Origin: a virus
DNA length: 64,000 nt
IMG/VR virus record: IMGVR_UViG_3300017963_000003
Location: 62,001 to 126,000 of that record
Direction: 5' to 3' (one strand)
Part shown: piece after piece, positions 9,205 to 18,761 of the stretch
How the letters are laid out: every line of letters starts with the position of its first letter
Position numbering within the stretch: position 1 is the first letter of the stretch
The notes under the pieces: generated by a model
The model's input: the letters and a program-made list of their open reading frames with translations, nothing else
The model's database searches: none
What the model was told of the DNA's origin: nothing
Translations under genes and position numbers: made by a program

Positions 9205-11745
9205 TCATGACTGAGTGGCGTTGTTGGCTACCACCGAAGAAGTACCCCACTGGGAAGACGTGGCGGTCTCGGACATACCGTCATTCGATCCCGAGTCTTG
9301 GTACATGGAGTTCCCGACTACCGACCACAGTTCGGGCTTACCATTTGTTCCCGTCTCAGCCGTTAGGCCGTGGCAGTACCTCTTGTCGTCACCATCGAAG
9401 AAATTGCCGTTGGCGCTCCCCCCGATAGCGTAGGTCGCCGGGTCGGCACCACTCTCAAGGAGGTAGATGCCGTGTCCGTCAGAAGTCGCGGTTCCGTGGA
9501 TACCGGTGAAGCGGTTGCTGTTGACAACGGTACCCTTGAGTTCATCGCTGTTCGCGTCGATGTAGTACACGAGTACGCCAACGCGAGAAGTGTTGTACAG
9601 AGCGAACTCGTTCCCCACAATCCCACAACGAGGTGCGTAGACTTCGACCAAGCCCTCTGTAGGCGTCCCCGTGGTCTCGAAACCGATCCTACGGCCATGT
9701 AGGTAGTTTCCATTGATGGTCACGTCGGGCTGACCCACGTAGACGAGCGGAGCGGTGTTCACCCCTGAGTTCGAGACCCTTTCGAGATGGTTCCCCTCTA
9801 TGAGGTGACGCCCACAGTCGAGCCCTGAGTCGGACTCGATGTAGACGCAACAGCCATCGTCCACGTCCCCTCCGGTATCGGCTCTCAGGTAGTTACCCGT
9901 GATCAACCAACGGTAGGAGTCCTGCGGGATGAAAATACCTGCACCCGCCGAGCTGTTGTTCGTCGGGTAGCTGTCGACTTGGTTGTTGAGGATGTCGATG
10001 TTCGAGCACCGGCCCACCGTGTGGTCCCCTCGAACGAACCAGTTGGCCGAGCACTGGATGCCCTTGTTGTTCGCTATGGTGAGGTCTTCGACGTCGTCCA
10101 AGAAGAGCAGACAGCAATCCGTAGCAGCAGGATTCACCCGAAGATTGGCAGCAAACGTGCAGTTCGACACCATGCTCCCTTGCGCCCCTGACGAGAACTT
10201 GATGGCGTAGGGAGGAGAAGAAGTGGTGCTGTCCCACGCAGACGAAGCAAACCGAACGTTCTCGAAGATCACCTGATCAGTGACCTCCAAGTAGTTGTTG
10301 GCGTTGTTGGTGTCCAGGCTGATCGTTACCGTAGCTGTCGAACCGAAGCGGGTCGAACCCATGACCCTCGTGTTCCCTCGAACCTGAAGGACGCTAGTAT
10401 GGGTCAACGAGTAGGTGAATGACGGATCAAGGATGACCGTATAGTTGCTCGTCGAGTTCAAGTACGTCGCCAGTTCCGTACCGTCTCTGGGGAAGACGAT
10501 GCGTCTCTGAATCTTGAGAGTCCCTGCGTGGTCCCCGCTCAGAATCGTATTGGAGTTCCGAACAACAGAAAAATCTCCAGTAGAGTCCCCGCTATCATAG
10601 GTCAGCGTGAGGTCGTCGTTTGCATCAACAGAAAAATCATCTCCGGAAGTGAGAGTGATGCTACCCGCACCTGCCGTGGTCTGGTTCAGGTCTTGACCAC
10701 TGACAGGTGTGATGTCCACCTGCCCTGCTGTGGTGATCGCGAAGATATTACCGCTCGCCCGCTGCAAGGAAAACGAACCGGAACTGCCCCCGTAGTTCCA
10801 CGTCGTAGAACCCCCCAGCGTAACGAGCGCAAAAGCATCGCTACCAGAGATCTTAAAAGCTCCTCCACCCACTCCGATTTGAATATCGCAATCACCACCC
10901 CCAGAAGGATTAAGAATAAGATCTTGGCCCGAGACAGGGTACGCAGCTACCGACCCCGTAGAGCTGCAAGTGAGAACACCCGTACCGTTCCTACTAACCG
11001 TGAATTCCTCGGTACCAGTATCATTAGCCCGATAGTCTAGTAGAATGGAACCCCCCGCATCCAGTTCCACATTTGCAACAGAAGAGGCATCGGTTCCCGC
11101 GTGTAGCTTAACTAGACCGTCTACGGTGCGAAGTAGTATGGTACCGGTGCCTGAAGTATCCAAACCGATCCAGCCATCGACGTCGACATCGAAATTGGCC
11201 CCGGCATCGATATCCACTGTACCACTCGCAGACGCCAACAAGATGGTGCCGGAACCCGAGTTGAAGTTCATGGCACCGCCGTTCGAGACGGTCACGTCGA
11301 AGTCTTGGCTGAGCGGAAGGTCGAAAGTGACGCCACCGCTCTGGTTGAAGGTCAAGAGGGTCACGTTGTTGCGCTTCACCAGAAGCTCACCCGCGCCCTC
11401 GGTATTGTTGTAACTGAAAGAAGTGGTCAGGCCCGAACCAACATCGATACCGGCTGAAGTACCGAGCTTGATCGAATCAGCGCCTGTCCCCTCTGAGAAG
11501 ATTTCGACCTTCTGAGCACCGCCGCCCGCAACCCCAAGCTCAAGGTTCGAACCGGAGTTGTCGACGAGGAACTTGGAAGTAGCGACCCCCGTTAGCTCGA
11601 CCGCGCCTCCTGAACCGAGATCGACGGAAGCAGAACCTCGTACCAAACCGCCGAGGAGCGCACGATCCGACTCAGCGAGACGGACCCGTGTCAACTCCCC
11701 GGCAGAAGGACTAGAAATCGAACCGTAGAGGTACCTGTCAGCCAT
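9205..11745 (-). CDS. Tail spike / fibre with C-terminal right-handed beta-helix
   Basis: 846 residues from ATG 11745 behind GAGGAGC. The first half is a chain of Gly/Ser/Thr/Asp-rich beta repeats (FSVDANDDLTLTYDSGDSTG-like units recur). The second half, from about residue 440, shows pectate-lyase-like coils with repeated N-x-N and G-N-x-L phrases (ITGNYLRAD, IEGNHLERV, INGNYLHGR, VNSNRFTG), typical of trimeric phage tailspikes. It probably binds or degrades a host glycan. It follows another giant repetitive protein and precedes the head module. No enzyme active site is assigned. Confidence 0.7.
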   Translation of the reverse strand: MADRYLYGSISSPSAGELTRVRLAESDRALLGGLVRGSASVDLGSGGAVELTGVATSKFLVDNSGSNLELGVAGGGAQKVEIFSEGTGADSIKLGTSAGIDVGSGLTTSFSYNNTEGAGELLVKRNNVTLLTFNQSGGVTFDLPLSQDFDVTVSNGGAMNFNSGSGTILLASASGTVDIDAGANFDVDVDGWIGLDTSGTGTILLRTVDGLVKLHAGTDASSVANVELDAGGSILLDYRANDTGTEEFTVSRNGTGVLTCSSTGSVAAYPVSGQDLILNPSGGGDCDIQIGVGGGAFKISGSDAFALVTLGGSTTWNYGGSSGSFSLQRASGNIFAITTAGQVDITPVSGQDLNQTTAGAGSITLTSGDDFSVDANDDLTLTYDSGDSTGDFSVVRNSNTILSGDHAGTLKIQRRIVFPRDGTELATYLNSTSNYTVILDPSFTYSLTHTSVLQVRGNTRVMGSTRFGSTATVTISLDTNNANNYLEVTDQVIFENVRFASSAWDSTTSSPPYAIKFSSGAQGSMVSNCTFAANLRVNPAATDCCLLFLDDVEDLTIANNKGIQCSANWFVRGDHTVGRCSNIDILNNQVDSYPTNNSSAGAGIFIPQDSYRWLITGNYLRADTGGDVDDGCCVYIESDSGLDCGRHLIEGNHLERVSNSGVNTAPLVYVGQPDVTINGNYLHGRRIGFETTGTPTEGLVEVYAPRCGIVGNEFALYNTSRVGVLVYYIDANSDELKGTVVNSNRFTGIHGTATSDGHGIYLLESGADPATYAIGGSANGNFFDGDDKRYCHGLTAETGTNGKPELWSVVGNSMYQDSGSNDGMSETATSSQWGTSSVVANNATQS

Positions 11746-11768
11746 GAAAGCTCCTCAGAGCTTCTGGC

Positions 11769-14700
11769 CTAGACGAGGGTCGGCTCGCCAATGGCCAGAA
11801 CGATCTCGTGCGAAGTGGTAGCACCGGAATCACCGGTCGCCCAACCCAACCTCTGAACCACATCCCCCGACGTACTCGGAGCGGTCGTGGTGGCACACCC
11901 GGCGTTGGTGTCCAGGTACACCGCATCACCCGCCGACCACGTCTCCGAAGCGTTCGAAGTAACGTCGACCACACCCGTGGTGGCGATCTCAGCATCGTCA
12001 CCGCTGGCCGTGGTGGCCCCGGTCACGCAAACACCACAGAGACCGTACTTCTTGTTCGCATCGTTGGCGTCCGCAACCGAAATGATTCCATTCGTCCCCG
12101 AGTTGTACGCCGTGACAGGCTGACCTGCCGTCAGGTCCTCGTCCGGCTGCGCGTACCAAGAGGTGTACTCGTCGGTAGCGCCACCCTTCAGCTCGTTGAG
12201 AGCGCCAACGATAGAGGTCGCAGTAAAGGCAGCATCCAGCCCGGTCGTTCCCGACTCAGAAATCGGGATGGCAGCAGAGAGGTGCTGATCGTTGAGAGTG
12301 AGTTCTCCCGCAGAAGCCAACAGCAGCGTCCCGCTAGTCAGCGTACCCAGCGTGAGGTTGGCCGACGTCGTCTGGAAGGAAGAAGCCGAACCACCTGCGA
12401 TGGCTACGCTTGTGCCGCTGCCAGCGTGGCCGATGCTAACCGCAGCGTCGTAACCAGACGGCTGGATGTTGAGCGCACCCGATCCGGTAGATCCTGGGCG
12501 CGCGGCAATGTTTACCGTGGCATTTCTTGTTGAGACAACGCTAGCATCGGCAATGAGATTGACCGAAGCGTTCCCCGCAGTAGCACCTGCCCGGTTATGC
12601 GCGATCAGGTCCAACTGCGGCGAGTAGGTCGCATCGTTGCTTGAGGCAATCGTCATGATCGGACCATCTGTGGCACTGGCAACAAGGCGAATGTTGGAGT
12701 AGGTTCCCCCCAGCCGAATCGCGTCACCGCTAATGTCGCCACAGATGACCTTCAGAGAACCGCTACCCCCAGAAGTCGGCCCTGTAACTGTGAAAGCCCC
12801 GCTCGATAGGTCCATTGTGGCGCTGTCAACATTCACATCGAGAGTCACTGAATGCGCGGCATCGCCAATCTTAACCTCACCGTCCTGCACGTCCTGGATT
12901 CGCACCTGTGCGTCACCTGTACCGCCGCTATGGGCGTACATCAGGATCTCGGCATTGTTGTTCGTTCCGTTGCTACCGTTGGAAACCAGCGTCAAACGAG
13001 GAGTGATACTTGTAGTACCAACAGTAACCGCACCGACCTGCATGTTCGGCACGTAGCTGCTATCCGTTCCGTAGTTCGCGACGATGAAATCTGTGGCATC
13101 AGCGTCCGCAACCGAAGAAACCCGGCGAGACGTACCAGACAGGTAGACCGAGGCACCGTTGTTCGTGTTGTTGTCTACAACCAACCCATGCTTATCGTTG
13201 GTATCATCGTTCTGGGTCAGGGTGAGGACGTCCACATTCTGTGTATCCGCCACAGAGAACGCAATCGCTCCATTGGCCGAAGTCGCCGCGATGGTGTTGT
13301 CGTCCTCGTAGGCGTCCTGAAGACCGACAGCCCCCGCACTTGCGTATGCCTGGTTGACCGCATTGATGAGGCTGACCTCACCGAAGTTCGTCTCGAAGGT
13401 GTCCCACTCACCGCTCGTGTCGGTGAACTTCATTGCGGTGCTGTAGGTGCTGCCGCTTCGATTTCCGTCATCCAGCGTGATCTCGCCAGCAGCGCCAACA
13501 GTAATGTCGCCGCTGGTAGCCGTGGACAGCCCAAGCGTACCGCCAGTCACTGAGATGTTGGAAGCTGTTCCGTTACCGACGATATTGAACTCGACGTTGG
13601 CGTTCGAGGCGTTACCGATATTGATGATACCGGCGTCGGTAGCCTGGATATTGACCTCTGCATCACCAGTACCGTCCACCTGGGCGTAGATGTTGACCTG
13701 TGCGTCCGCTGCCGCATCAGAAGATGCCTGGGAATCCGCACCGATATTGATGGTCGCATCGTTAGCAGAACCCGTGAGAACACGACTGAGCAGATTCAAC
13801 CGAGGAGCCACTGTGGTGGTGCCGTAGGTGGCGACGATCATCACATCGTCTTCGGCATCAGCTACCGTCCCGATTGTACGCTGTGTGCCCGTGAGGCCGA
13901 TGGCGATACCCGCGTTGTCACTACAGTCGACGATCAAGGCCGCGCCATCATTACTCGTGGCGGGTCCGTTGATCTTGAGTGCGCTGTTCTTCAGCGTGAT
14001 TGTGCCCTCATCCAGATACGCCGTGAGTGTAGAGCCTGAACCGGCAACAAACGTGAGGTAGTACGCATCTCCAGTATCCCAATCGTTCTGCGCACCTCCA
14101 GAGAGGGTAGCCGTAACCGTAGTGGAAGTGTTCGCCGTGACCAATCCGCTGGAGCCATCCGTAGTATTGTACACCCTCAGCCCAACAAGTTCGTTAGTGT
14201 CCCAATCCTGTGCACTGTCGGTCAGCACGGACGCATCATCAGCGCCTGTGTGCGTACCGCTGTCGCGGAAGCCGATCTGAATGTCCTGCGCCGTCGAAGT
14301 GTCCGCGAGGTAAATGTCACCACCAGCGGACAAGCGCAGATCGCCACTTGTAACCGTACCGACACTCAAGTCTCCACCAGTGACCGAGATCCCGCTGTTG
14401 GCAGCAGCACCCTGAATGGAGAACTGCTTGGTCCCACTATTGTCACCGATGCGAACGGTACCGTCATTGTCCTTCTGGATCTCGACCGCAGCGTAGGCGG
14501 CAGCAGAGGCATCCGCGAATACTTTTGTGGTGGCGGTCTCTCCAGAGTTGTCGTTCTTCGACTCCACCTCCATCAGAGCAGCACCAGAGGTTGCACTACC
14601 GAGAACGCGCGCCGTGATCTTGTTGTCTGCGCCCTGTGTACCGGAAGCAGCAAACGACCCAACGACCAGTTCGCTGTTGCTAGCGTCGGCAATCGTTCCG

Positions 14701-15809
14701 ATACGACGATTCGACCCTTCGAGAGTCAGCGCGAGCGATGTAGCCTGCGATGCGCTGTTGTCGATCAGCACCGCATGATTGGTCCCGCCATCCTGCGTGA
14801 TCGTGAACGGACCAGCCGTCATGTTCATAGCTGCATCATCGCAATCGAAGTCGAAGGAACCGCCGCTTGCGTTGAGCGCGATGCCTCCAGAACCAGACTG
14901 AATCGTCGTCGTCGTCGTCGTGTTGGTCGAGCCGATGGTCAGAGTGTTCGCCACTGCGCCAGTACCGATGTTGATCGTCTGCGCGACGGCATTAGCTCCA
15001 ATGTTGATAGTCGAAGCGGTCGACTCGATGTCGACGGTCGGGGCCGTCATGGTGATGGTCCCTGCCGCCGTGACCGTCATGTCCTCCAGCACCGCATTCA
15101 CGCTCAACTGATCGGCTGCCGGCGTCTCGTAATCCCAATAGTCACTTTCGAGAGCGTTGTTCGTGGTAATACGATGCTTCGCCGCTGTATTCTCAGTCAG
15201 CTCGAACTGAAGGTCGCCCGTCCCAGCCGCGACAAGGATGTCCTGCCCTTGGGTATACGCCTGCTGGAGACTGTTACCCGCAGATGTTCCAGCAGTCTGC
15301 CACGTGGCACCGTTGTACCACTGGAAAGCGCCCGCTCCGTTAACTCGGACAGCGCCCGTTGCCAAATTGGCAGGAGCATCGTCAGAGTCGGGAAGGATCA
15401 GAACAGACTCCGAATCGGCAGTACGGTCGAACAAGACACTCTTGTCCTGTGCGACATCCATGTCGACACGGAGATTGACATCAGTGTCACCACTCGCATC
15501 GGCAGTACCGATGTTGACGACGTCAACAGCCGTATCGTACGCACCGCCGAGGGTGATGGTATCGCCGTCTCCGTCACCGAACTGGACGGTACCGCTGTTC
15601 ACGGTCAGAGTACTGCTATCGAGCAGAGTCACCGTACCAGGAAACTGAACCTCCTGACCGGTACGACCGATGGTGATCGTGGTGGCGTTGGTGGTACCGA
15701 TGTTCAACGCCGCAGCAGACGAAGCATCCAGACTACGCGCGTTGAGGACGTCAGTGGCCTCGATGAAATTCCTTACTTGCCCTGAGGGCCTTACCAGCGG
15801 TAGAACCAT
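11769..15809 (-). CDS. Giant beta-repeat virion fibre protein, 1346 aa
   Basis: ATG 15809 follows AGGAGAGGAG. Nearly the whole length is built from degenerate repeats of roughly 90-150 residues containing phrases such as ISVTGG-L-L-T-TSGDI and IGNASNAN. This predicts a long beta-solenoid fibre. The C-terminal 120 residues (CGVCVTGA..., AGDAVYLDTNAGC) look like a compact phage tail-fibre tip of the kind that ends many such proteins. It is likely part of a long fibre or decoration complex with the neighbouring spike. Confidence 0.65.
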   Translation of the reverse strand: MVLPLVRPSGQVRNFIEATDVLNARSLDASSAAALNIGTTNATTITIGRTGQEVQFPGTVTLLDSSTLTVNSGTVQFGDGDGDTITLGGAYDTAVDVVNIGTADASGDTDVNLRVDMDVAQDKSVLFDRTADSESVLILPDSDDAPANLATGAVRVNGAGAFQWYNGATWQTAGTSAGNSLQQAYTQGQDILVAAGTGDLQFELTENTAAKHRITTNNALESDYWDYETPAADQLSVNAVLEDMTVTAAGTITMTAPTVDIESTASTINIGANAVAQTINIGTGAVANTLTIGSTNTTTTTTIQSGSGGIALNASGGSFDFDCDDAAMNMTAGPFTITQDGGTNHAVLIDNSASQATSLALTLEGSNRRIGTIADASNSELVVGSFAASGTQGADNKITARVLGSATSGAALMEVESKNDNSGETATTKVFADASAAAYAAVEIQKDNDGTVRIGDNSGTKQFSIQGAAANSGISVTGGDLSVGTVTSGDLRLSAGGDIYLADTSTAQDIQIGFRDSGTHTGADDASVLTDSAQDWDTNELVGLRVYNTTDGSSGLVTANTSTTVTATLSGGAQNDWDTGDAYYLTFVAGSGSTLTAYLDEGTITLKNSALKINGPATSNDGAALIVDCSDNAGIAIGLTGTQRTIGTVADAEDDVMIVATYGTTTVAPRLNLLSRVLTGSANDATINIGADSQASSDAAADAQVNIYAQVDGTGDAEVNIQATDAGIINIGNASNANVEFNIVGNGTASNISVTGGTLGLSTATSGDITVGAAGEITLDDGNRSGSTYSTAMKFTDTSGEWDTFETNFGEVSLINAVNQAYASAGAVGLQDAYEDDNTIAATSANGAIAFSVADTQNVDVLTLTQNDDTNDKHGLVVDNNTNNGASVYLSGTSRRVSSVADADATDFIVANYGTDSSYVPNMQVGAVTVGTTSITPRLTLVSNGSNGTNNNAEILMYAHSGGTGDAQVRIQDVQDGEVKIGDAAHSVTLDVNVDSATMDLSSGAFTVTGPTSGGSGSLKVICGDISGDAIRLGGTYSNIRLVASATDGPIMTIASSNDATYSPQLDLIAHNRAGATAGNASVNLIADASVVSTRNATVNIAARPGSTGSGALNIQPSGYDAAVSIGHAGSGTSVAIAGGSASSFQTTSANLTLGTLTSGTLLLASAGELTLNDQHLSAAIPISESGTTGLDAAFTATSIVGALNELKGGATDEYTSWYAQPDEDLTAGQPVTAYNSGTNGIISVADANDANKKYGLCGVCVTGATTASGDDAEIATTGVVDVTSNASETWSAGDAVYLDTNAGCATTTAPSTSGDVVQRLGWATGDSGATTSHEIVLAIGEPTLV

Positions 15810-15844
15810 TTGCTACTCCTCTCCTGGAATTCTTCTCCGGCCCA

Positions 15845-16174
15845 CTACAGCTCGATGTGATGGGTCAGATTGTTCGCCACGACCTCGAAAGGCCGAAGAT
15901 CTGCGTGATCTGCATGCTCGTAGAACTGGTTGGACGCTTCGGGCTCACCTTGCGCCCGAACCATCAGCTTCGGAACCCGTGGAGGGGCATACTGCTCCAG
16001 CTGAGCCTTCACCAGGTCGTCCTCCGTACGGACGATCTCCCCGGCGTGGATGTCGAGGTTCCGATAACCGGAACGGGTGAACACCTTGAGACGTAGCATC
16101 GGAGTACCGTTGTCGTCATGCAACAACATATCCGGCAACCCGTCGAAGCTGACCCTGAATTTCTTGACCGTCAT
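15845..16174 (-). CDS. Small virion-associated protein, 109 aa
   Basis: Starts at ATG 16174 behind GGGAGGCGCGA. Begins with a beta-rich segment (KKFRVSFDGLPDMLL) and has a conserved-looking basic centre. No family recognised. Lies between two fibre-like genes in the same operon, which suggests a virion or assembly role. Confidence 0.6.
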   Translation of the reverse strand: MTVKKFRVSFDGLPDMLLHDDNGTPMLRLKVFTRSGYRNLDIHAGEIVRTEDDLVKAQLEQYAPPRVPKLMVRAQGEPEASNQFYEHADHADLRPFEVVANNLTHHIEL

Positions 16175-16184
16175 TCGCGCCTCC

Positions 16185-16859
16185 CTACACCGTCGTTGCC
16201 AAGGTGGGGTTCACCACCAAAGTCGTAGTCGAACGTGCCACCCCAACGAGCTGCTTCACCGTGGCCGTACCGGGGATCGCAATCTCCAGGACAGCAGCCC
16301 CCGCGTCCCCCAGATAGTACTCAGACCCCGCAGTGAGGCCGGACAACCCCGCAACCTCCGCTCGATAAGCGATGTCGCAGGTCGTGCCACCCCCGTACAC
16401 ATTGATGACCATGCCGTCAGCGCGCAGACCCGCCGTGGCGTCCGCCCACGTCACCGTATCTGCACCGTTGATGTGGGCCAACTCCCCCACGACCATCCCT
16501 GGAGGACACGTGAACCCAAAACCGAGGAATCCCGCCGAGGACGCCGTCCGGAGATCGTAGCTATTCCCGAGATCATCAGTGTAGATGATGGGGAAACCGG
16601 GACCACTGGAGTTGTCCACCCAGAGAGAAGGAGATCCAGGAGTCCCCGGATTCGAGGGGTTCCCGAGAGGATCGAACTCCAGCCCTCCGGTACCGACAAC
16701 AAGCGAGTTGTCGACGTTGAGCTTGGCCTGGAGGGCCATGACAGCAGAAGCTAACGAATTAGGGTGGTTAGCCCACACGATGTCGACGTTGTCGATCTGG
16801 GCGACCGAGAAATTGTCGAGAACCGTCGGATACCCCGCAGGGTAGGGCCAAAACGCCAT
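16185..16859 (-). CDS. Tail-associated protein, 224 aa
   Basis: ATG 16859 behind GAGG. Gly/Pro/Ser/Thr-rich, with an N-terminal region (VAQIDNVDIVWANHPNSLA) typical of phage fibre or appendage proteins that start with an anchoring helix, then a beta-rich C-terminus (GGTTCDIAYRAEVAGLSG, GSEYYLGDAGA) like fibre shaft/tip domains. First gene after a class 1 promoter; leads the spike operon. Confidence 0.55.
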   Translation of the reverse strand: MAFWPYPAGYPTVLDNFSVAQIDNVDIVWANHPNSLASAVMALQAKLNVDNSLVVGTGGLEFDPLGNPSNPGTPGSPSLWVDNSSGPGFPIIYTDDLGNSYDLRTASSAGFLGFGFTCPPGMVVGELAHINGADTVTWADATAGLRADGMVINVYGGGTTCDIAYRAEVAGLSGLTAGSEYYLGDAGAAVLEIAIPGTATVKQLVGVARSTTTLVVNPTLATTV

Positions 16860-16889
16860 AGCTATACCTCACTCCTCACGGCAGGAGCA

Positions 16890-16922
16890 AGTATACCCTA
16901 CGATCCGTTGGGATTCTTAAAG
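16890..16922 (-). promoter_or_regulatory. Late-type promoter (class 1)
   Basis: CTTTAAGAATCCC begins 27 nt before TATACT on the minus strand. It lies just upstream of the 224-aa tail protein and is one of the best copies of this element. Confidence 0.65.
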
Positions 16923-16937
16923 TTGGAGTACGTCCCT

Positions 16938-17798
16938 TTAGAGACCGTACGTGGCAGGATCGATGGGACCCGTGTAGGGCTTCGTACCCCGGATGGCCCG
17001 GTGGAAGTACTTGCCCGCCGAGTCCTCAGTGAAGAAGCTCTCAAACTCGTCAGCGCTAACACCGGTATACCGATACATGGTCCGTGGCGTGTTGCGCTTG
17101 GCTTTGAAGATGATGTATAGGAGGTTCTCCTCAGGGTCGTACCCCACCTGCTCCAAGTTCGAAGACTCGATGGGGATCATCTCGGGGATCTCCCTGACGT
17201 CGCCAAACGCCGCCGGAGGAGCCTCCTCCTCGAACGGCGGCACCACCTCAGGCTCTGGCTCACCGACCGGGACACGTGGTTCCTTCACAGGCTCCTCCTG
17301 TACGGGTACCGGAAGTTCCGGTGCTGGCATCGGCGGCACGCCACCGCCAACGAACTCCTCAGGCTCCGTCGAGTACATCTCCTCCGTACCCGGCTCCTTG
17401 TAGGGAAAAACCTCACCCGCATAGTCCTTGTACCCCTCAGGAGCACCGGTACCCCACCAGTCCTTGACCTTGTCCTTGACGTTCTGCCACCACTGAGCGT
17501 CCTTGTGCATGGCGGCGTAGACAAGCCTCCCCTCCACGTCACCCTCAGTGAGACCCGTAGCCCCTACAAGAGTTCTACAAACGGGGTTCGAAGACAAAAA
17601 ATCCCGGACAGCCTCCGAGGCCTCCCTGTGCCCGGTACGCGGACCGATGTTGAGTTCCGCGAGAGCCATCGTGAACGGGTAGCGCTCCTCCTCGGAGAGC
17701 TGTTGAAGCAGATCCTCATAGTGCTGCTGACGCAGGATACGGTCCTTGCCCGCTGAGATCTTGGCAGATTCTATGGCTTCATCCAGAGTGATCATCAT
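16938..17798 (-). CDS. KTSC-domain protein, 286 aa
   Basis: ATG 17798 behind GGAGGAGC. Helical N-terminal 110 residues, then a Pro/Glu/Val-rich linker (about residues 125-205), then a C-terminal KTSC domain (SSNLEQVGYDPEENLLYIIF... YRYTGV... YFHRAIRG). KTSC domains occur in phage and lysyl-tRNA-synthetase-associated proteins; their biochemical role is not established. The C-terminal domain call is good; the N-terminal function is unknown. Confidence 0.7.
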   Translation of the reverse strand: MMITLDEAIESAKISAGKDRILRQQHYEDLLQQLSEEERYPFTMALAELNIGPRTGHREASEAVRDFLSSNPVCRTLVGATGLTEGDVEGRLVYAAMHKDAQWWQNVKDKVKDWWGTGAPEGYKDYAGEVFPYKEPGTEEMYSTEPEEFVGGGVPPMPAPELPVPVQEEPVKEPRVPVGEPEPEVVPPFEEEAPPAAFGDVREIPEMIPIESSNLEQVGYDPEENLLYIIFKAKRNTPRTMYRYTGVSADEFESFFTEDSAGKYFHRAIRGTKPYTGPIDPATYGL

Positions 17799-17952
17799 GC
17801 TCCTCCGTCTGACAAGTGCCGAACCACTCCCCGCACAGGTCGGGTCGGCAGTAGGGTTCCTTGCGGTTATAGCACGGAGGAGGTTGCTCGATCTTAACTT
17901 GACGAGACTTTCCGTCGACCTTGATCACTTCCACCGGTTTACGCTTGGCCAC
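17779..17952 (-). CDS. Small Cys-rich protein, 57 aa
   Basis: GTG 17952 follows GGAGGTGTAG. N-terminal basic beta segment, then four Cys (PCYNRKEPYCRPDLCGEW, FGTCQ) that could bind a metal. Overlaps the KTSC gene start by 20 nt, implying coupling. Unrecognised family. Confidence 0.55.
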   Translation of the reverse strand: MAKRKPVEVIKVDGKSRQVKIEQPPPCYNRKEPYCRPDLCGEWFGTCQTEEHDDHSG

Positions 17953-17986
17953 CTACACCTCCTCGGCGCACAAGAGGGCCTACACG

Positions 17987-17999
17987 TAATATACAGGAA
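17987..17999 (-). promoter_or_regulatory. Class 2 promoter-like box (CTTCCTGTATATTA)
   Basis: The minus strand reads CTTCCTGTATATTACG between the 217-aa protein gene and the 57-aa gene. Same core as at 9171, with no -35 hexamer. Confidence 0.45.
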
Positions 18000-18019
18000 G
18001 TAGCCAGACGGGGCAGCTT

Positions 18020-18673
18020 CTAGACGAAGATGCCTTCGATGACGAGCTTCATCTTGCCGGAAGTGCCGCTGTCGGCACCAGCGACCTTGGCGTACAGAGT
18101 CGCGTTGTCGGCCAGCATCGCCGCAGCCGCCACCGGAGGAGTCACGTTGGTGTAGAAGCCCTCGCCGGCCGCGTCCACCAGGACACCCTGGGCGTTCAGC
18201 AGATCGGTACCGCCACTCGTGGTAGCCAGGTTCAGAGTCGCGTCCCCGACCAGCGAGTCGTCCTCGGTGCACACGTAGACGTACCGGGTCGGAAGGAAGT
18301 ACCCGGAGCCCGTCCCGCGCAGCTGGATCTCGTACTCGGTCGTGGTGTCCTTGAGATCGATGTCGACCTGCACCGCGCCGGCACCCTTCTCGGACTGGTC
18401 GACCACGCCGTCCTGATCGAGATCGTACAGCGAGCCATCCTGGACCGCCGACATCTCGCTAGCTGCGAGGATGCGGCCCGTGGCGCTCCCCACGCGCACT
18501 TCGATCTTTCCGCCCGTGATGAAGGTCGCCGCGTCCTCGCAGAAACGCTGATTGCCGATCACCTCGCGAACCGCGACCTGATCAGTCTCGTTGCTCGACA
18601 CGCTGATGCTGGGGACGCCGCCATCCCCGGAGAGGCTAACATTCGCAGCCAGACCCTTGATGTAGAGATCCAT
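18020..18673 (-). CDS. Structural-like protein with EF-hand-type loop, 217 aa
   Basis: ATG 18673 follows AAGGGGACG. Thr/Ser/Gly/Val-rich beta protein. Residues near the middle contain DLDQDGVVDQSE, a good EF-hand/dockerin-type calcium loop. The C-terminal half resembles capsid-decoration or fibre domains. A highly expressed monocistronic structural protein is plausible because it has its own strong class 1 promoter. Confidence 0.6.
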   Translation of the reverse strand: MDLYIKGLAANVSLSGDGGVPSISVSSNETDQVAVREVIGNQRFCEDAATFITGGKIEVRVGSATGRILAASEMSAVQDGSLYDLDQDGVVDQSEKGAGAVQVDIDLKDTTTEYEIQLRGTGSGYFLPTRYVYVCTEDDSLVGDATLNLATTSGGTDLLNAQGVLVDAAGEGFYTNVTPPVAAAAMLADNATLYAKVAGADSGTSGKMKLVIEGIFV

Positions 18674-18727
18674 TTTCGTCCCCTTTCAATCCTGTCATAG
18701 GGAGAAGACTCCCTGAAACACAAGGGC

Positions 18728-18759
18728 AGTATAGCACGCTCGATTTGGGATTCTTAAAG
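18728..18759 (-). promoter_or_regulatory. Late-type promoter (class 1)
   Basis: CTTTAAGAATCCC begins 26 nt before TATACT (minus strand), in the gap after the large terminase gene and before the 217-aa structural-like gene. Confidence 0.65.
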
Positions 18760-18761
18760 AC

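Noticed and set aside
14250-15785. 511-codon plus-strand ORF inside the giant fibre gene
   Set aside because: Arg-rich shadow of the minus-strand repeat protein, which has a better start and structure.
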